Below, piece after piece: positions 9,839 through 20,800 of a stretch of DNA of 30,443 nucleotides. The stretch comes from Gnetum montanum (lineage: Eukaryota > Streptophyta > Gnetopsida > Gnetales > Gnetaceae): the NCBI GenBank assembly GCA_015680685.1, contig MNCI01037967.1, forward strand, positions 43,218 through 73,660, in the 5' to 3' direction. The notes beneath the pieces were generated by a model. That model did no database searches and was not told where the DNA came from. It was given only the letters and a program-made list of their open reading frames with translations. The translations under genes were made by a program, and so were the position numbers. Numbering within the stretch: the first letter of the stretch is position 1; each line of letters starts with the position of its first letter.

Positions 9839-10674
9839 TGATGAGTTACCAAATAAGTGACCCAATATCAGACCCATGATATCAGACCCTCAATATCAGA
9901 TACGTGATATCAGATGGGCCAAGCAATATCGAACACCTGATGTCGGAGTCTGTCTTAGTCTTGGGGAGTAATTTTTAGTCCCTTAGCCGAACCCATGCAT
10001 TTTTTCTCTTCCAGAGTTTGAATTATTTCTCTCTAAGTGCCGAGAGTAGGAGTCATAAAGTGAACGGATCTTTATTCAAGCATCATGTACCTGAGCACAC
10101 TTTGTGTCTGGAAATAAAGATGAACTTTCTGATAAACCTTGCAACATTTAGAATAGCTTAACTATTGCATTTAATGTTATTTATTGTTATTTGATGCTCT
10201 CATTAGTTAATCAATGTTATTTCTTTAGAATTATTAATTATCAATGAGTTAGCACACTCAACACAACCACTTTGAGCATATGTGGAACACTTGGTAACCC
10301 AGTAATGACTAGCATTTGGTAATCCCAGTAGCGTTACACTGGTTTAGGATGTGTCTAGAGAGTGGGAATGGATGCTAGTGATAGGATTTGATCAACACTA
10401 GAGTTACAAAAACCCATTATTCAATTCAATCTTTGCATTTCACACATTTAGGAGACTAAGATAGAAAATATAAAAAAACATTAAAAAATAATATACCTCG
10501 AGTTTACTTAACCATACAATTGTACCTTACAAGTAAGCTTAGGAAGACAATGACTATTTAACTCATCCTTGTTCTGTGTAGGTGCATAGGCACTTAATCC
10601 TTGGAGTTCGACCAAATCGCGCATGAACACTCATATTCGTATGGTTGGGCGTAGGGGTACCTTGTCGCTCATCA
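9839..10674 (+). repeat. 3' LTR of element A
   Basis: It matches 727-1575 along its length, begins TGATGAGT and ends GCTCATCA. Compared with the left LTR it has an extra 14-bp unit in U3: ATATCAGA recurs at 9865, 9879, 9893 and 9907, where the left LTR has three. It lacks about 32-35 bases that contain the TATA box. Two AATATC-N8-GATATC inverted repeats are present (9864-9883 and 9892-9911). Confidence 0.9.
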
Positions 10675-11848
10675 CATACCTATTGAAAATAAAGTCTTAA
10701 GGCCTATTATTTTAGTCATCTAGTTAAGTTACCAAGCATAGTACCCCACATTTGTACATTTAACCTTGATATTTATTTTATATCTTGTAAGCAATAAAGA
10801 AATGCCTAAGCTTAAAAGTGTTTTTGAAGCTTACATATATTTGGAGATATTTAAAATACTTTTAAGTTAATATGAAAACTTTTGATGGGGTGATTTAACC
10901 AAATTTACCATATATTCATAATTTCTTTTTAGTTATTTATTTCTTTAAAATAGAAAATATATTTCTATTGATGGATGAGAATAAAACATTGTTTTAAATA
11001 AAACTTTGAAATTCATGAAAATGGGATCATTGTTTATTTTGGTATTTTATTAGAATTCTTAATTAATTAAATTATATAAAAAATTAAAATTTTTTAACTT
11101 GCACTCATATTTGATTTCTTGATTGATTTTACATATAGGTTATAGATCTATAATTATTTTCATGATTTGAATTTCAAATTTTTAGATTTTAATGTTAAAT
11201 GTTTTAAAAAGTATCTTGCAAGCCTGTATTTTCTGTAGTTTATTTAAATATTAATTTTTACCTAGGTATCTATAACATGTCTTTACTTGTTTTAATTGAC
11301 TTGATGTGTGTAAAATGTTGAATTCATGAAAAGTTTAATATCAATGTGTTTTTCTAGCCAAAATATAGGAATTCTGCAAAATAGAAGAAAGGCCAAAAAA
11401 ATAAATTAGAAATCCTCTTAGCCTTACAAAGATAAATCAACCTAAAATAAGTTTAAAATATGAGTTACAAGTGAAAGTTCAATGGCACCTAAGGATGTAG
11501 TGCTTTGGTCAAGATACTTAGATCGCAATTAGAAGGTTTAATTCCTACCTTGCTCATGGGTGTGATAGTTGTAGAGTAGCCTTGTGGGGGGACACTCTTG
11601 TTTAGTGAGTCACATCTATCTTGTTGTTGTAAGGGGGTTGGTTATTTCCATTTCTCCAAAATAATAAGTAAATAAACAATTAATGAGAAAAACTAAGTAT
11701 GATGTGATGTGTGCTTGATGTTACTTTTAGAAAATTTAATTTTTTTTCTCTGAGGTAAAGATAGCATTATCAAGGATGAAAAATGGAAAAGCTATTAGAT
11801 GAGAAAACATCCTTATAAAAGCTTGGAAAGCTGATAAAAGAAGAATTA
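10675..11848. other. AT-rich non-coding region between elements A and C
   Basis: It has very high AT content (10860-11230 especially), no open frame of note, and no terminal repeats that I can see. It holds the SINE-like segment listed next. The first five bases, CATAC, may be the right target duplication of element A. Confidence 0.5.
11485..11660 (+). repeat. SINE-like tRNA-derived repeat
   Basis: A box A-like string TAGTGCTTTGGTCAAGA (11498-11514) agrees with TAGCTCAGTGGTTAAGA at 12 of 17 positions. A box B-like GGTTTAATTCC (11535-11545) follows 37 bases later, a normal spacing for an internal RNA polymerase III promoter. A GT-rich body with GGGGGG (11580-11640) follows. The 3' end is not sharply defined and I see no clear target duplication. 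The boundaries are estimates. Confidence 0.4.
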
Positions 11849-12600
11849 TGTGAGTCTATAATATCATAGTTACGATATTGTAGCTCTACATACATCATCA
11901 TAGATATAATGTAGTGGATCATGGTCATGCCTATAAATACCAACCCACCATTGTGTCAAAGTAACAAGTTTTTACCAACACTTGGCAAAATTCTTACAGT
12001 TTGTTTTTGTAAAGTTAGAGTTACAGTGAATGCCTACAATGTGGTAAATTACACTTGTATAGAATCTTTATTCGAGTGGATTGTTCTTGGACATAATTTA
12101 TGGACAGTAATAAAGATCGAGATTATTCTTCATCATTGTAACATATCACTTAGCTTAGTTTTACTTTTCCATAATGTTTACTTTTATTCATTCATTTACA
12201 TTTACTAAGTAATTTACTATTCCAATGTCTATTAGNATATTCGTAAGGAGGATTAAGAATGACTAGTTTCGAGCATAAAGTGTAATTGTTTGATAATCCA
12301 ATAGTGACTTTGCTTAATTCACTCAGTAGTAAAGATACTTGTTAATTCTAGTAATAATTACTACCTCTTAGAACATGTACAAAAAATCAGGAATGGATGC
12401 TTATCACCATAGGATAGAATAGATTTAGATTTCCATTGTACTTAGAAATAGAAGTTATATTCATTTTTGTCATATTTACACTTATTCTAATTAAGAGCTA
12501 GTCAACATCAATCATCATATACCTCATTAAGAGTTAAACCATACAATTTGCACCTTGCTAACTCTAAGTGGGAAGACAATGATCACAAACTCAACATCAA
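11849..12600 (+). repeat. 5' LTR of element C (right end lost in gap)
   Basis: The LTR starts near TGTGAGTC and carries AATATC-N8-GATATT at 11860-11879 and a TATA box at 11931-11939. Downstream similarity to the LTRs of A becomes clear near 12518-12582. The end and the primer site should lie in the N gap. One ambiguous base is at 12236. The frame 11921-12208 lies inside this LTR and is not a gene. Confidence 0.6.
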
Positions 12601-13417
12601 NNNNNNNNNNNNNNNNNNNNNNNNNNNNNNNNNNNNNNNNNNNNNNNNNNNNNNNNNNNNNNNNNNNNNNNNNNNNNNNNNNNNNNNNNNNNNNNNNNNN
12701 NNNNNNNNNNNNNNNNNNNNNNNNNNNNNNNNNNNNNNNNNNNNNNNNNNNNNNNNNNNNNNNNNNNNNNNNNNNNNNNNNNNNNNNNNNNNNNNNNNNN
12801 NNNNNNNNNNNNNNNNNNNNNNNNNNNNNNNNNNNNNNNNNNNNNNNNNNNNNNNNNNNNNNNNNNNNNNNNNNNNNNNNNNNNNNNNNNNNNNNNNNNN
12901 NNNNNNNNNNNNNNNNNNNNNNNNNNNNNNNNNNNNNNNNNNNNNNNNNNNNNNNNNNNNNNNNNNNNNNNNNNNNNNNNNNNNNNNNNNNNNNNNNNNN
13001 NNNNNNNNNNNNNNNNNNNNNNNNNNNNNNNNNNNNNNNNNNNNNNNNNNNNNNNNNNNNNNNNNNNNNNNNNNNNNNNNNNNNNNNNNNNNNNNNNNNN
13101 NNNNNNNNNNNNNNNNNNNNNNNNNNNNNNNNNNNNNNNNNNNNNNNNNNNNNNNNNNNNNNNNNNNNNNNNNNNNNNNNNNNNNNNNNNNNNNNNNNNN
13201 NNNNNNNNNNNNNNNNNNNNNNNNNNNNNNNNNNNNNNNNNNNNNNNNNNNNNNNNNNNNNNNNNNNNNNNNNNNNNNNNNNNNNNNNNNNNNNNNNNNN
13301 NNNNNNNNNNNNNNNNNNNNNNNNNNNNNNNNNNNNNNNNNNNNNNNNNNNNNNNNNNNNNNNNNNNNNNNNNNNNNNNNNNNNNNNNNNNNNNNNNNNN
13401 NNNNNNNNNNNNNNNNN
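12601..13417. other. Assembly gap of N
   Basis: There are 817 consecutive N. By alignment to element A, the hidden sequence should contain the LTR end, the primer site and the first part of gag of element C. The equivalent distance in A is longer (about 1.1-1.2 kb), so either the gap size is an estimate or C has a deletion here. Reading frames that run through the N block are meaningless. Confidence 0.99.
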
Positions 13418-13509
13418 AATGCAGGCATCATGGAAGGCTTGAAGATGGTGTTGTGGATTTGCATTATATNCTTTTGACCACTCATAATATGATCAACATC
13501 AGAAAAGTT

Positions 13510-14720
13510 GTGTATGTTTCTACTAGGCATCTAAGGAATAATCACATCAAGTGACTTAACATGAATAATATTCTAAAATTTGAAGGCGAATATAATGCAA
13601 ATCCACAACACCATCTTCAAGCCTTCCATGATGCCTGCATTCTATAGAATATAGAGAATGATTTATAAAAACTAAATTTGTTTCTCATGACATTCATCAA
13701 GGAAGTAGAGAGTTGGTATAGATCCTTAGAACTAGAATCAATTTGAAGATGCAGTACCATGCTAGAACTCTTTAATGATAAGTATCAAACTTATTCCAAA
13801 GGAATAAATTTGAGAAAGTGGATCCAAGAATGAAAACAATGACTACATGAATCCCTTGATGTGGCAATGGATAGGTATTATTCCTTACTGCATAGATGCC
13901 CAAACCACAAATTCAACAAAAATAACTATAGAATAACATTGATGGGATAAGGAAAAAAATAAGAGAAATCCTTAGAGTATATGCCCAGGGTAAATTATCT
14001 TAGATGATCACTCATTGGATTCAACAGTTAATAGACCAAGTGGTGAAAGGGGGAAGGAGAGCTAAGGAAAAGAAAATTAGCTAAAAAGTATAACAAAGAT
14101 TTAACAATCAAAAAAAGAATGTAATGATATAAAAATCACAAGAGGAAGAAACATTAGAAGATACAATCCAATGGAAGACTTTACCTATCCAAAAATTAGT
14201 CAATAATATTACAAGAAATGTTGAGAAAATATGGGATTCTATGGATGAGAAATTTGCTATAGCACTCAAGATAATGGAGGAAAGCACTGAATAAGCCTTT
14301 AAAAAAAGTAAGAACAAAAAGAAGAAAAGAAACAATGGATGTGAGAACTACAAAAACAAAGGGAAATTTGTTGCAATAGAAGAAGTAACGAACTCAGTTT
14401 TAGAAGATGATGCAGGTTGTAAAGTATGCTAATATGAACATCCTAATTAATGTTTCCTTGTCATGGCCCACTTACAAGAGTCTAGAACATATGTACTTAA
14501 TTTAAAGTTTGTTAAGAAACAAATGCCCAAGTGATTATCTTATCTGTAAGGTAATTTTAGACAACTCTACCAACAATCATACTATCCAAGCATGGCTTAC
14601 TCTTAACTGCAATAGCAATACTAGCAGTAGTGGCAATAATTACAATCATGGATAATACCACCATCAAGGTGGTAGTATTCATACAGGCAACTAGATCCCT
14701 ATGGATCAACATTGGCATGT
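13510..14720 (+). pseudogene. gag: gag fragment of element C
   Basis: This is the gag of the A/B family. Recognisable blocks in order are STRHLRNNHIK near 13520, NILKFEGEYNANPQHHLQAF near 13568-13625, ESWYRSLELESI near 13709-13745, TMLELFNDKYQTYSK near 13757-13800, and the compact knuckle CKVC-x3-H-x3-C at 14418-14453, which has stop codons at two spacer positions. The tail with TYRQ/DPYG-like wording near 14680-14695 matches element B. Many stops and shifts make it non-functional. It ends without passing into protease, and the next sequence reads better on the minus strand. Confidence 0.75.
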
Positions 14721-14772
14721 TTAATAACTACTTAAAGTGATAGAACACTTAGATTTTCATGATCATACAGCA

Positions 14773-15456
14773 TTAAATGCTATAGCTCTTATGTTTATCT
14801 TTCCTCTTCTTCTTTGGTGTGGTTTGAGTGGAGGTTCTAGCAATAAGGGTCTGGTCCAGAGAGCTCTTAGAGCCTTCCCACTAGTTGCATATTGTCCTCT
14901 TTTCTTTGCACTTATTATAGACAAGGTTGAACCTCATCGTGTATCCATCAAAGTCCCCTCTCAACTACTCATACACAATAGTTCTGATTTGAGGGCCCTT
15001 GGTGAATTCATCTAGGGTAGTTCTGGCCACCACCAAGGTTTGACCATTAATGATCAAGCCTTGATCATTGACTTTGTACCTGTAAGAAGTTTATAGAACT
15101 AATGAAGTTAGGAAAGGTACTTTAGCCAATAAATCCAAAAAAACATAAAAATGCCACAATGCCCATGCTTACCCATGTAGATGATACACGATGCCAGGTG
15201 GGTTTTGGAACAATGTATGGGCTCTATGTGCAACCATCATAGTATTGGCAACATTATACCAACTATACTCTAGCATGGTCTAGATCTCTATAAGGTAACA
15301 TGGGCTAATAGCATCTACTATTTCCCCTATTTTCTTATAGGGTGGGTTGTCAATAATAAACTTGACAATCAAGCTGGATGCCTGAGGCAGCAGGGTCTCC
15401 ACTATGGCCCCATCCACATTCGTGAACAAGTGTGACCACAACATAACACTATAATT
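14773..15456 (-). pseudogene. Unidentified coding-like fossil with basic C-terminus
   Basis: I do not recognise this protein. Read on the minus strand, one frame holds about 227 codons before the terminal TAA at 14773-14775. It has only five internal stops (15280-15282, 15169-15171, 15091-15093, 14965-14967, 14881-14883), against about 15 expected for this base composition. The residues look protein-like: NVDGAIVETLLPQASS, then FIIDNPPYKKIGEIVDA, then MMVAHRAHTLFQNPPGI, then NGQTLVVARTTLDEFTKGP. The end is rich in lysine (TTPKKKRKDKHKS) and resembles a nuclear localisation signal. A different frame at 15449-15637 may be its upstream part after a shift. It could be a captured host gene, an unrecognised transposon protein or chance. 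The 92-residue plus-strand frame at 14737-15015 is its antisense. Confidence 0.35.
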
Positions 15457-15693
15457 CTATAAAATGTAGGCAAGGAATTCCCTTGCCCCAAGCTATAACC
15501 ATATGCCTTCCCCAAAGACATGTCAGGGAGTGGGGTGTTGGCCTTGGGGTGGCCATAGAATGCCCAGCAACTCCACAATGATGAGAATGTGCTTCAAGTA
15601 GACAATGCATGAAGTAAACCAAAAACATTATGACCAATTAGAATTTCTTAACAAGTTAAAAAAACCATCCTAGTCAGGGGTGAAATTAGCCTC

Positions 15694-17207
15694 TGTAAAA
15701 AGATCTAAGGTGTTTATTAAAGTTTACTTAAGAAATTACACAAAAAGCATCATTACAACCTTTCATAGCCTTTTTTTTTCATAGCCAAAATATTATAGCT
15801 AAAACTTTATAGCCAAAATTAAGCCTTAGTCAATAACATGCCTAAACTTAGAAAACAAAACAATATAGCCATAGTAAAATGCTTGCTAAAATAGTAAAAT
15901 TATTTCTTAGAAATAAATTTAAAACATAAGTTTTACATGTTGACAAGAAAAACTACACCTTTCAATCACATCCATCCCCAAAGGGGTAAATTGCTACAAC
16001 TAAGATTTCACTTTATTTATGCAGTATAGCCAAAAAATTCATATTAGCTCCAATTTTAGTGATTCCACTATGGAAGCAATTCTAAAATCACAATATTTGT
16101 AGCAATGACCATCACAACTATAGATACATAACTATTTTTACATGAAACATAGACAAATCTAGCAAAAATCGTCGTCATCACCATTAACCCCCTTTCGTGA
16201 AAATTTGCCAAAAATTACTTTGAGCTCAAAACAAAGTGATTCCACCACCATTTGAAAGCTTAAATCATGTCCTACACAATTACACTTAACAAAAATTTTA
16301 AAAAAAATTTATTTATTTACATAAAAATCACCAATTTGGACAAAAATCTGAAAATGGCACAAACCCCCTTTTGACATAGGTCTAATAAAAAATTCATTAA
16401 AAATTCATTTCAAGTCCAATAGGAATGATTCCTCCTCTGCTAGAAATTTGAAGCCAAGACCTACCCAGCCATAACCAAAAAATAGCCAAAACCCCTACCA
16501 TTTTCTTAGAAAAAATCCATGAATTTACATGGAATTTTAAAAACACCACAAAAAACCTAATTGCATAACCTTAGGAAAATAGTCATAACTTAATTGTTTC
16601 AAAGCCAAATTGAATAAGAAAATAGCCATTGGAAAGCCTAAAAGTAGGGCCACAAGTCCATAACATCAACTACTAAAAATATGTATCCATTTTCTTAAAG
16701 AAATTCACAACTTTGCTTGCTTTTTCCATGCAAAAATCACTGAAAAGCTAAAAATTCATACAACCCAACTTAACATAGCCATACAAGCATAGAAAAAATA
16801 GCCAAAATGATCAATACCCATTAGAAAACACACTAAAATAAGTGATTTTGTTAAAATTTAATTTTGACAAATGTTTTGGCCTAGATCTAAGAAAAATGAC
16901 CCTACCCCAAAATTTTGGGAAAAAAGCATGAAAAGAGAACTTCTAATTTCAAAAATTGAATCTACCAAAGCCAAAAAAATGAACTGACCATAGATATGCA
17001 TAGAAATAGTAAATATCCCTTCTATCAGTATTTTATTTTAGCCCTTCTATCAGTAAAGATCTAAAGAAAACAGCACCACACATGGTAAGAAAAATAAGAA
17101 AAATGCCCGTAAATGAAAGCAAAAATGGGTAGAACAACCTGCCTTGGAGTAGCTACAAATAAGGCCTAGATGAAAATTAGCCTAGGAAATCCTTAAAAAT
17201 CCCTTAC
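15694..17207 (-). other. A-rich tract, possibly a U-rich intron of a minus-strand gene
   Basis: There is no open frame of note. The plus strand is rich in A and repeats the word TAGCCAAAA or close variants many times from about 15780 to 16980. On the minus strand this is T-rich, as plant introns are. A splice-acceptor-like TTTTTACAG ends at 15693 and a donor-like TAG/GTAAGG sits at 17208/17207, both on the minus strand. The intron idea is inference; a simple AT-rich repeat is the alternative. Confidence 0.25.
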
Positions 17208-17270
17208 CTACTCATCCCCCTTCTAACTCCTAGGATTCCATCTCTTTCCCCCATGCTACTTGGACGCCAT
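17208..17270 (-). pseudogene. Possible first exon of the minus-strand fossil
   Basis: An ATG at 17270-17268 sits in the favourable context GCCATGGCG. It is followed by 21 codons to a donor-like junction TAG/GTAAGG at 17208. The reading is MASK, a TAG, HGGKRWNPRS, a TAG, KGDE, a TAG. Each TAG could be a decayed CAG codon. The exon would be in phase 0. It may belong with the coding-like region at 14773-15456. It is short, so chance is a real alternative. Confidence 0.2.
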
Positions 17271-17829
17271 GGCAAGCTCAACGTTGGGAATGATTGGAAA
17301 TTGAGAAAGATGAAGGTTCAACACTAGTTGTAGGGATGATGGGAGGCTTCCACACTGAAGATTAGTGCTCTCTACAATAAGAAATCTCTTCCTAAGCTCT
17401 CCTCCAACATGCTATTTGCCAGAATAAAAATTGTAATCGAAACTAATGAAATTTCACATTAAAAACTCAAACAAAACCTAAATGCTTACCTCTAAACCCT
17501 AGTTGCCAATTCAATGCATCATAACTCCAAGTGCACTAAAGTGGAAGGGGGGAGTCTCTTCCATGATAATCTTGGTGAGAGTTAAGCTCAAAATTAAAAA
17601 TTTCAAATTTTTGAATTGTGGGCCCCACCATACGCCTTCCTTCTTAGCCAAAAAACTACATCAATGCTAAATTTTAGCCACTTTGTCAACTTAGAACAAT
17701 ATTTCAACCTTAACTCCCATGCATCCACACTAGTCATGCCATGCCTAACATGAACACATGTCTTCCAATACCTAAAAACATTAAAACATAGCTATTTTGC
17801 CATTTTTAGTAACCAAAACCTATCTTTTT
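17271..17829. other. Non-coding region before the tandem array
   Basis: I see no gene. A telo-box-like AAACCCTAG lies near 17493-17501, and a further donor-like GAGG/TAAGC context occurs on the minus strand at 17490/17489. Both would fit the 5' part of a minus-strand plant transcript, but neither is decisive. Confidence 0.3.
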
Positions 17830-20800
17830 CAACCTCGAGTTCCCAAAAGGGATAGGACACGAACAAAACTAGACAACATGGGCTTTCACACTGAGGTAAT
17901 AGTACCTAGCATGAAAGAAGGGGGATAACACCCATTCTTACCCCCCCCCTCCCAACACCCATCTAGCCGAAGTCTAACCCTTGAAGTGGGCCCACATGAC
18001 CTAGAACCCCTCCAAGCATCCCTGACAACCTTACCGAACCTAGTCAAAAGTGATCAAAACCTTGGGATTTGGTGGTTCCATGGTGGGGGAGGCTTCATCC
18101 ACATTGAGCATCCCATCCCTAGCATGGATGCATGGGAGGAAGATAAAAATTACGTAAATCAACTTCCTAGTAGCCATTTCTCAAAGCTTGGTGACCCCTA
18201 GACCATACTAGAACCCTCTTAAGCTTTGAAAGACCTCTCATCCATGCTAGGGCCATCATGCATAGTATAGAAGAAAAGGGGGACACTACATGAGGCACTT
18301 AGGAGCCTCAAAACTACTAGATCTTAACACCCAATCTTGACCATCAACATCGACAACCCTAGGGTTGACATGCATGGTTAATTGGTTGTACTATTGGCCT
18401 AGATCTAACTCTCTTGGTTCCTCCATGTTGGGGGAGACTTATTCCATTTTGCCCAATGTGGAAACTATGAGGATGGACCTAAGAAGGTCATTTTGGAGTT
18501 CTAAATGCAAGAAATAGTGTCAAACTACCTAGCATTAACCCTAGAACCTTGATAGCCTCTCTGGAAGCCACTGGAATGCCAAAAATCAATAAAAATCATA
18601 CCCCCTAACGTTCTTCCACACTAAGGAGAACCTTCCCCATGCTAAGCATTCTAGGCTCAACATGGATGGAAGGCAAGAAGCTAAAACTATTGAAGTTTGC
18701 ATGCGGTTTGACTTCTAGAAGCAACCCAACCCTTCAGAAAGTCTCCTGAAATAATCAAGACTTACTTCCTTAGGTTGTCCATGCTAAGCATCCCAACACC
18801 AGAATGGATGGAAGGGGAAAAGCCTAAAAACCCTTCCATAGTGTTCAAAGCAACTAGATTTTGATCCTAAACATCAATAGTCAACACCAGCAACCCTATG
18901 GGTATACATGCATAAGCAAAACTGGTAGAAACTAGCAAAAAGTAGATCCTCCTAGTTCCTCCACCCTAAGAGCCATCTCTTCCACCTTGGCCACCATGGA
19001 AGAAAGGGAGAAACTTTGAGGGGACTCCAAAATAGCCATCAAGTACCTTAATTGAATGCCATAAAGCCTTATGTGCGTCCCTGAACCTTGTTTTCACATC
19101 CTAAGACCCTCAAACCTATCAAGATTAACCACGAATAGCTAAAAAAATCATTTCCCTAATCTTCAACACTAAGCATAGAAACCCTAGTGTGGAAAAAGAG
19201 GGAGAACATCAAAAACCATTTAACAACCTTCAAAATGATCAAATTTTGACATTAGGTACTAGCAGTCGACACTAGAAACCTCAAAGACCTACATGCATGG
19301 CTAGAAACAACACAAATTAGCAAAAAGTAGGATTCCTTAATTCCTCACCCTGAAAGCTCCCTCTTCCATACTAGCCAACATGGAAGAAAGGGAAACTTTA
19401 TGGGGACTCCAAAATGATCTTTAAACACCTCAAGCAAACAACCTACAACCTTACATGAACCCTAAGACCAATTTCACACCTTCTAGAGCCCTCAAACCTT
19501 GCAAAAGTGGTAGCAAATAGCCAAAAAGCTGCTCCCCACACACCCCCCCCTAATCTTCCATGCTAAGCATATCATCCTCAACATGAAAAAAAGATGAAAA
19601 GCTAAAAAAACCATCAAGGAAACCTCTAAACTGATCAGTTCTGATCCTAAATCTTGGTCTTCGACCTTGAGAACCCTAGGACCAAGCATGCATAATCACT
19701 TAAGGCCAAAACTAGTTTTGATTTAAGATTTGTGATTATTCCATGCTAGGGACCCTCTTTTCCATGTTGGCTAGTGTGGAGACTGAACAGGGAACTCATT
19801 TGGGGCTCATAAACACCTCAGAATTATATCAACTAACCTTGCATGCACTTTAGAATCCTATTGACACCCACTAGAGCCGTCAAAACTTAGGAAACTAACA
19901 CCAAATTGCTAAAAAGTGGTTCCCCCCAGTCTTCCATGTTGAGCTCCCTAGCTCCAAGGTGGAAAAAGGGGGGGAAGTCTAAAAAACACCTAGAAAACCT
20001 TCAAACTACCAAAATTTGACATGAAACCCTAGCCCTTGGCCCTTGCAACTCTAGAAGCTAACATGCGCAACTGATTGTGATCTAAATTAGCCTAGAACTA
20101 TTATTCTTACCTCATTCATGCTGGAGAAAACTCCTTCCACCCTAGGCAATGTGAAAACAAGGGGGAAAACCTACTTTTTCACATTTGGTGGCAAGATGAC
20201 ACTCTTGGAAGCCAAAGATCTATGCCAAAGAAGCCTAGGACCTCATAGCCTTAAGATTTTGCTTGTTTGACCTTATTTTGACCTCTAAAACCCATTCCCC
20301 CTAATCTTCCATACTAAAGTAACTTCCCAAACATGGAAACAAGGGGGTGAGACCTTATATGCCCTTGCATGACCTTCAAATATGATCAAAGTCAACTAGA
20401 AACTTGAAGAATCATGATCCACAACCCTAGGGGCCTAGAAAACTAGTCAATGTGCTCTCAAACAACCCTAAAAGCATGAAACAAGTGTGCCCCCATTCTT
20501 CCATGCTAGGGATACTATGCTCAACATGGAAGAAGGGGGAAATCCATTTCAACATGTTTTGACACCTAAAACTAACTCAAACTACCTCAAAACGAAGCTA
20601 GAGGATGCATAAGTTATAGATTTAGGCTCTAGCTATCAATTTGACCTCATTTGACCTTGTTTTGACCAAGATTCTAATTCTCCACATTGAATCCTCTCTC
20701 TTCCATGCTGGCCAGTGTGGAAATAGGAGGGGAAGGCTACAAAACCTACTTTCTAACCTTTACAGACCTCTGGAATACCCAATTTTAATAGATATAGCCT

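Larger units (their letters stand above)
727..10674 (+). mobile_element. Element A: full-length decayed Ty3/gypsy LTR retrotransposon, Athila-like
   Basis: The element has LTRs at 727-1575 and 9839-10674, a primer-binding site just inside the left LTR, and a polypurine tract just before the right LTR. Inside, domains run gag, protease, RT, RNase H, integrase, which is Ty3/gypsy order. No chromodomain is seen. The tRNA-Asp-type primer site, the FMDDFS reverse transcriptase core and the wording EGIVLGNKIS-x3-GIEV after it resemble the Athila branch; this lineage call comes from memory of the family. All frames carry many stops and shifts. A hand alignment of 961-1080 against 10060-10179 shows about 14 differences in 120 bases, so the insertion is old. 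The flanks CATGT (722-726) and CATAC (10675-10679) could be a 5-bp target duplication altered by two transitions. Confidence 0.9.
11849..14720 (+). mobile_element. Element C: truncated relative of elements A and B
   Basis: The left part matches the LTRs of A and B in order: the U3 inverted repeat, CTATAAATA, ATCTTTATTC, and finally the segment with CATATACCT, ACCATACAATT and GGGAAGACAATGA near 12518-12582, which aligns with 10490-10550 in A. An 817-base N gap follows. Then comes a gag fragment with the family knuckle. Sequence similarity to gag ends near 14700-14720, and no protease or RT follows. No right LTR is seen, so C is a 3'-truncated copy. The left boundary is placed at TG 11849; TG at 11851 is also possible. 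Confidence 0.7.

Noticed and set aside
11485-11560. Functional tRNA gene
   Set aside because: Box A and box B resemble tRNA promoters, but I cannot fold acceptor, D, anticodon and T arms from this sequence.
12548-13530. Very long open frames on both strands
   Set aside because: They consist almost entirely of N and exist only because the gap has no stop codons.
14737-15015. 92-residue plus-strand frame rich in F, L and I
   Set aside because: It is the antisense of the Lys-rich minus-strand frame; its hydrophobic look follows from that composition. It remains the main alternative to the minus-strand reading.
17941-17950. Poly-C run as a special signal
   Set aside because: Short homopolymer; similar C runs recur near 19543 within the array and need no further explanation.
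17986-18201. 71-residue frame
   Set aside because: It lies in the tandem array and is not kept open in neighbouring units.
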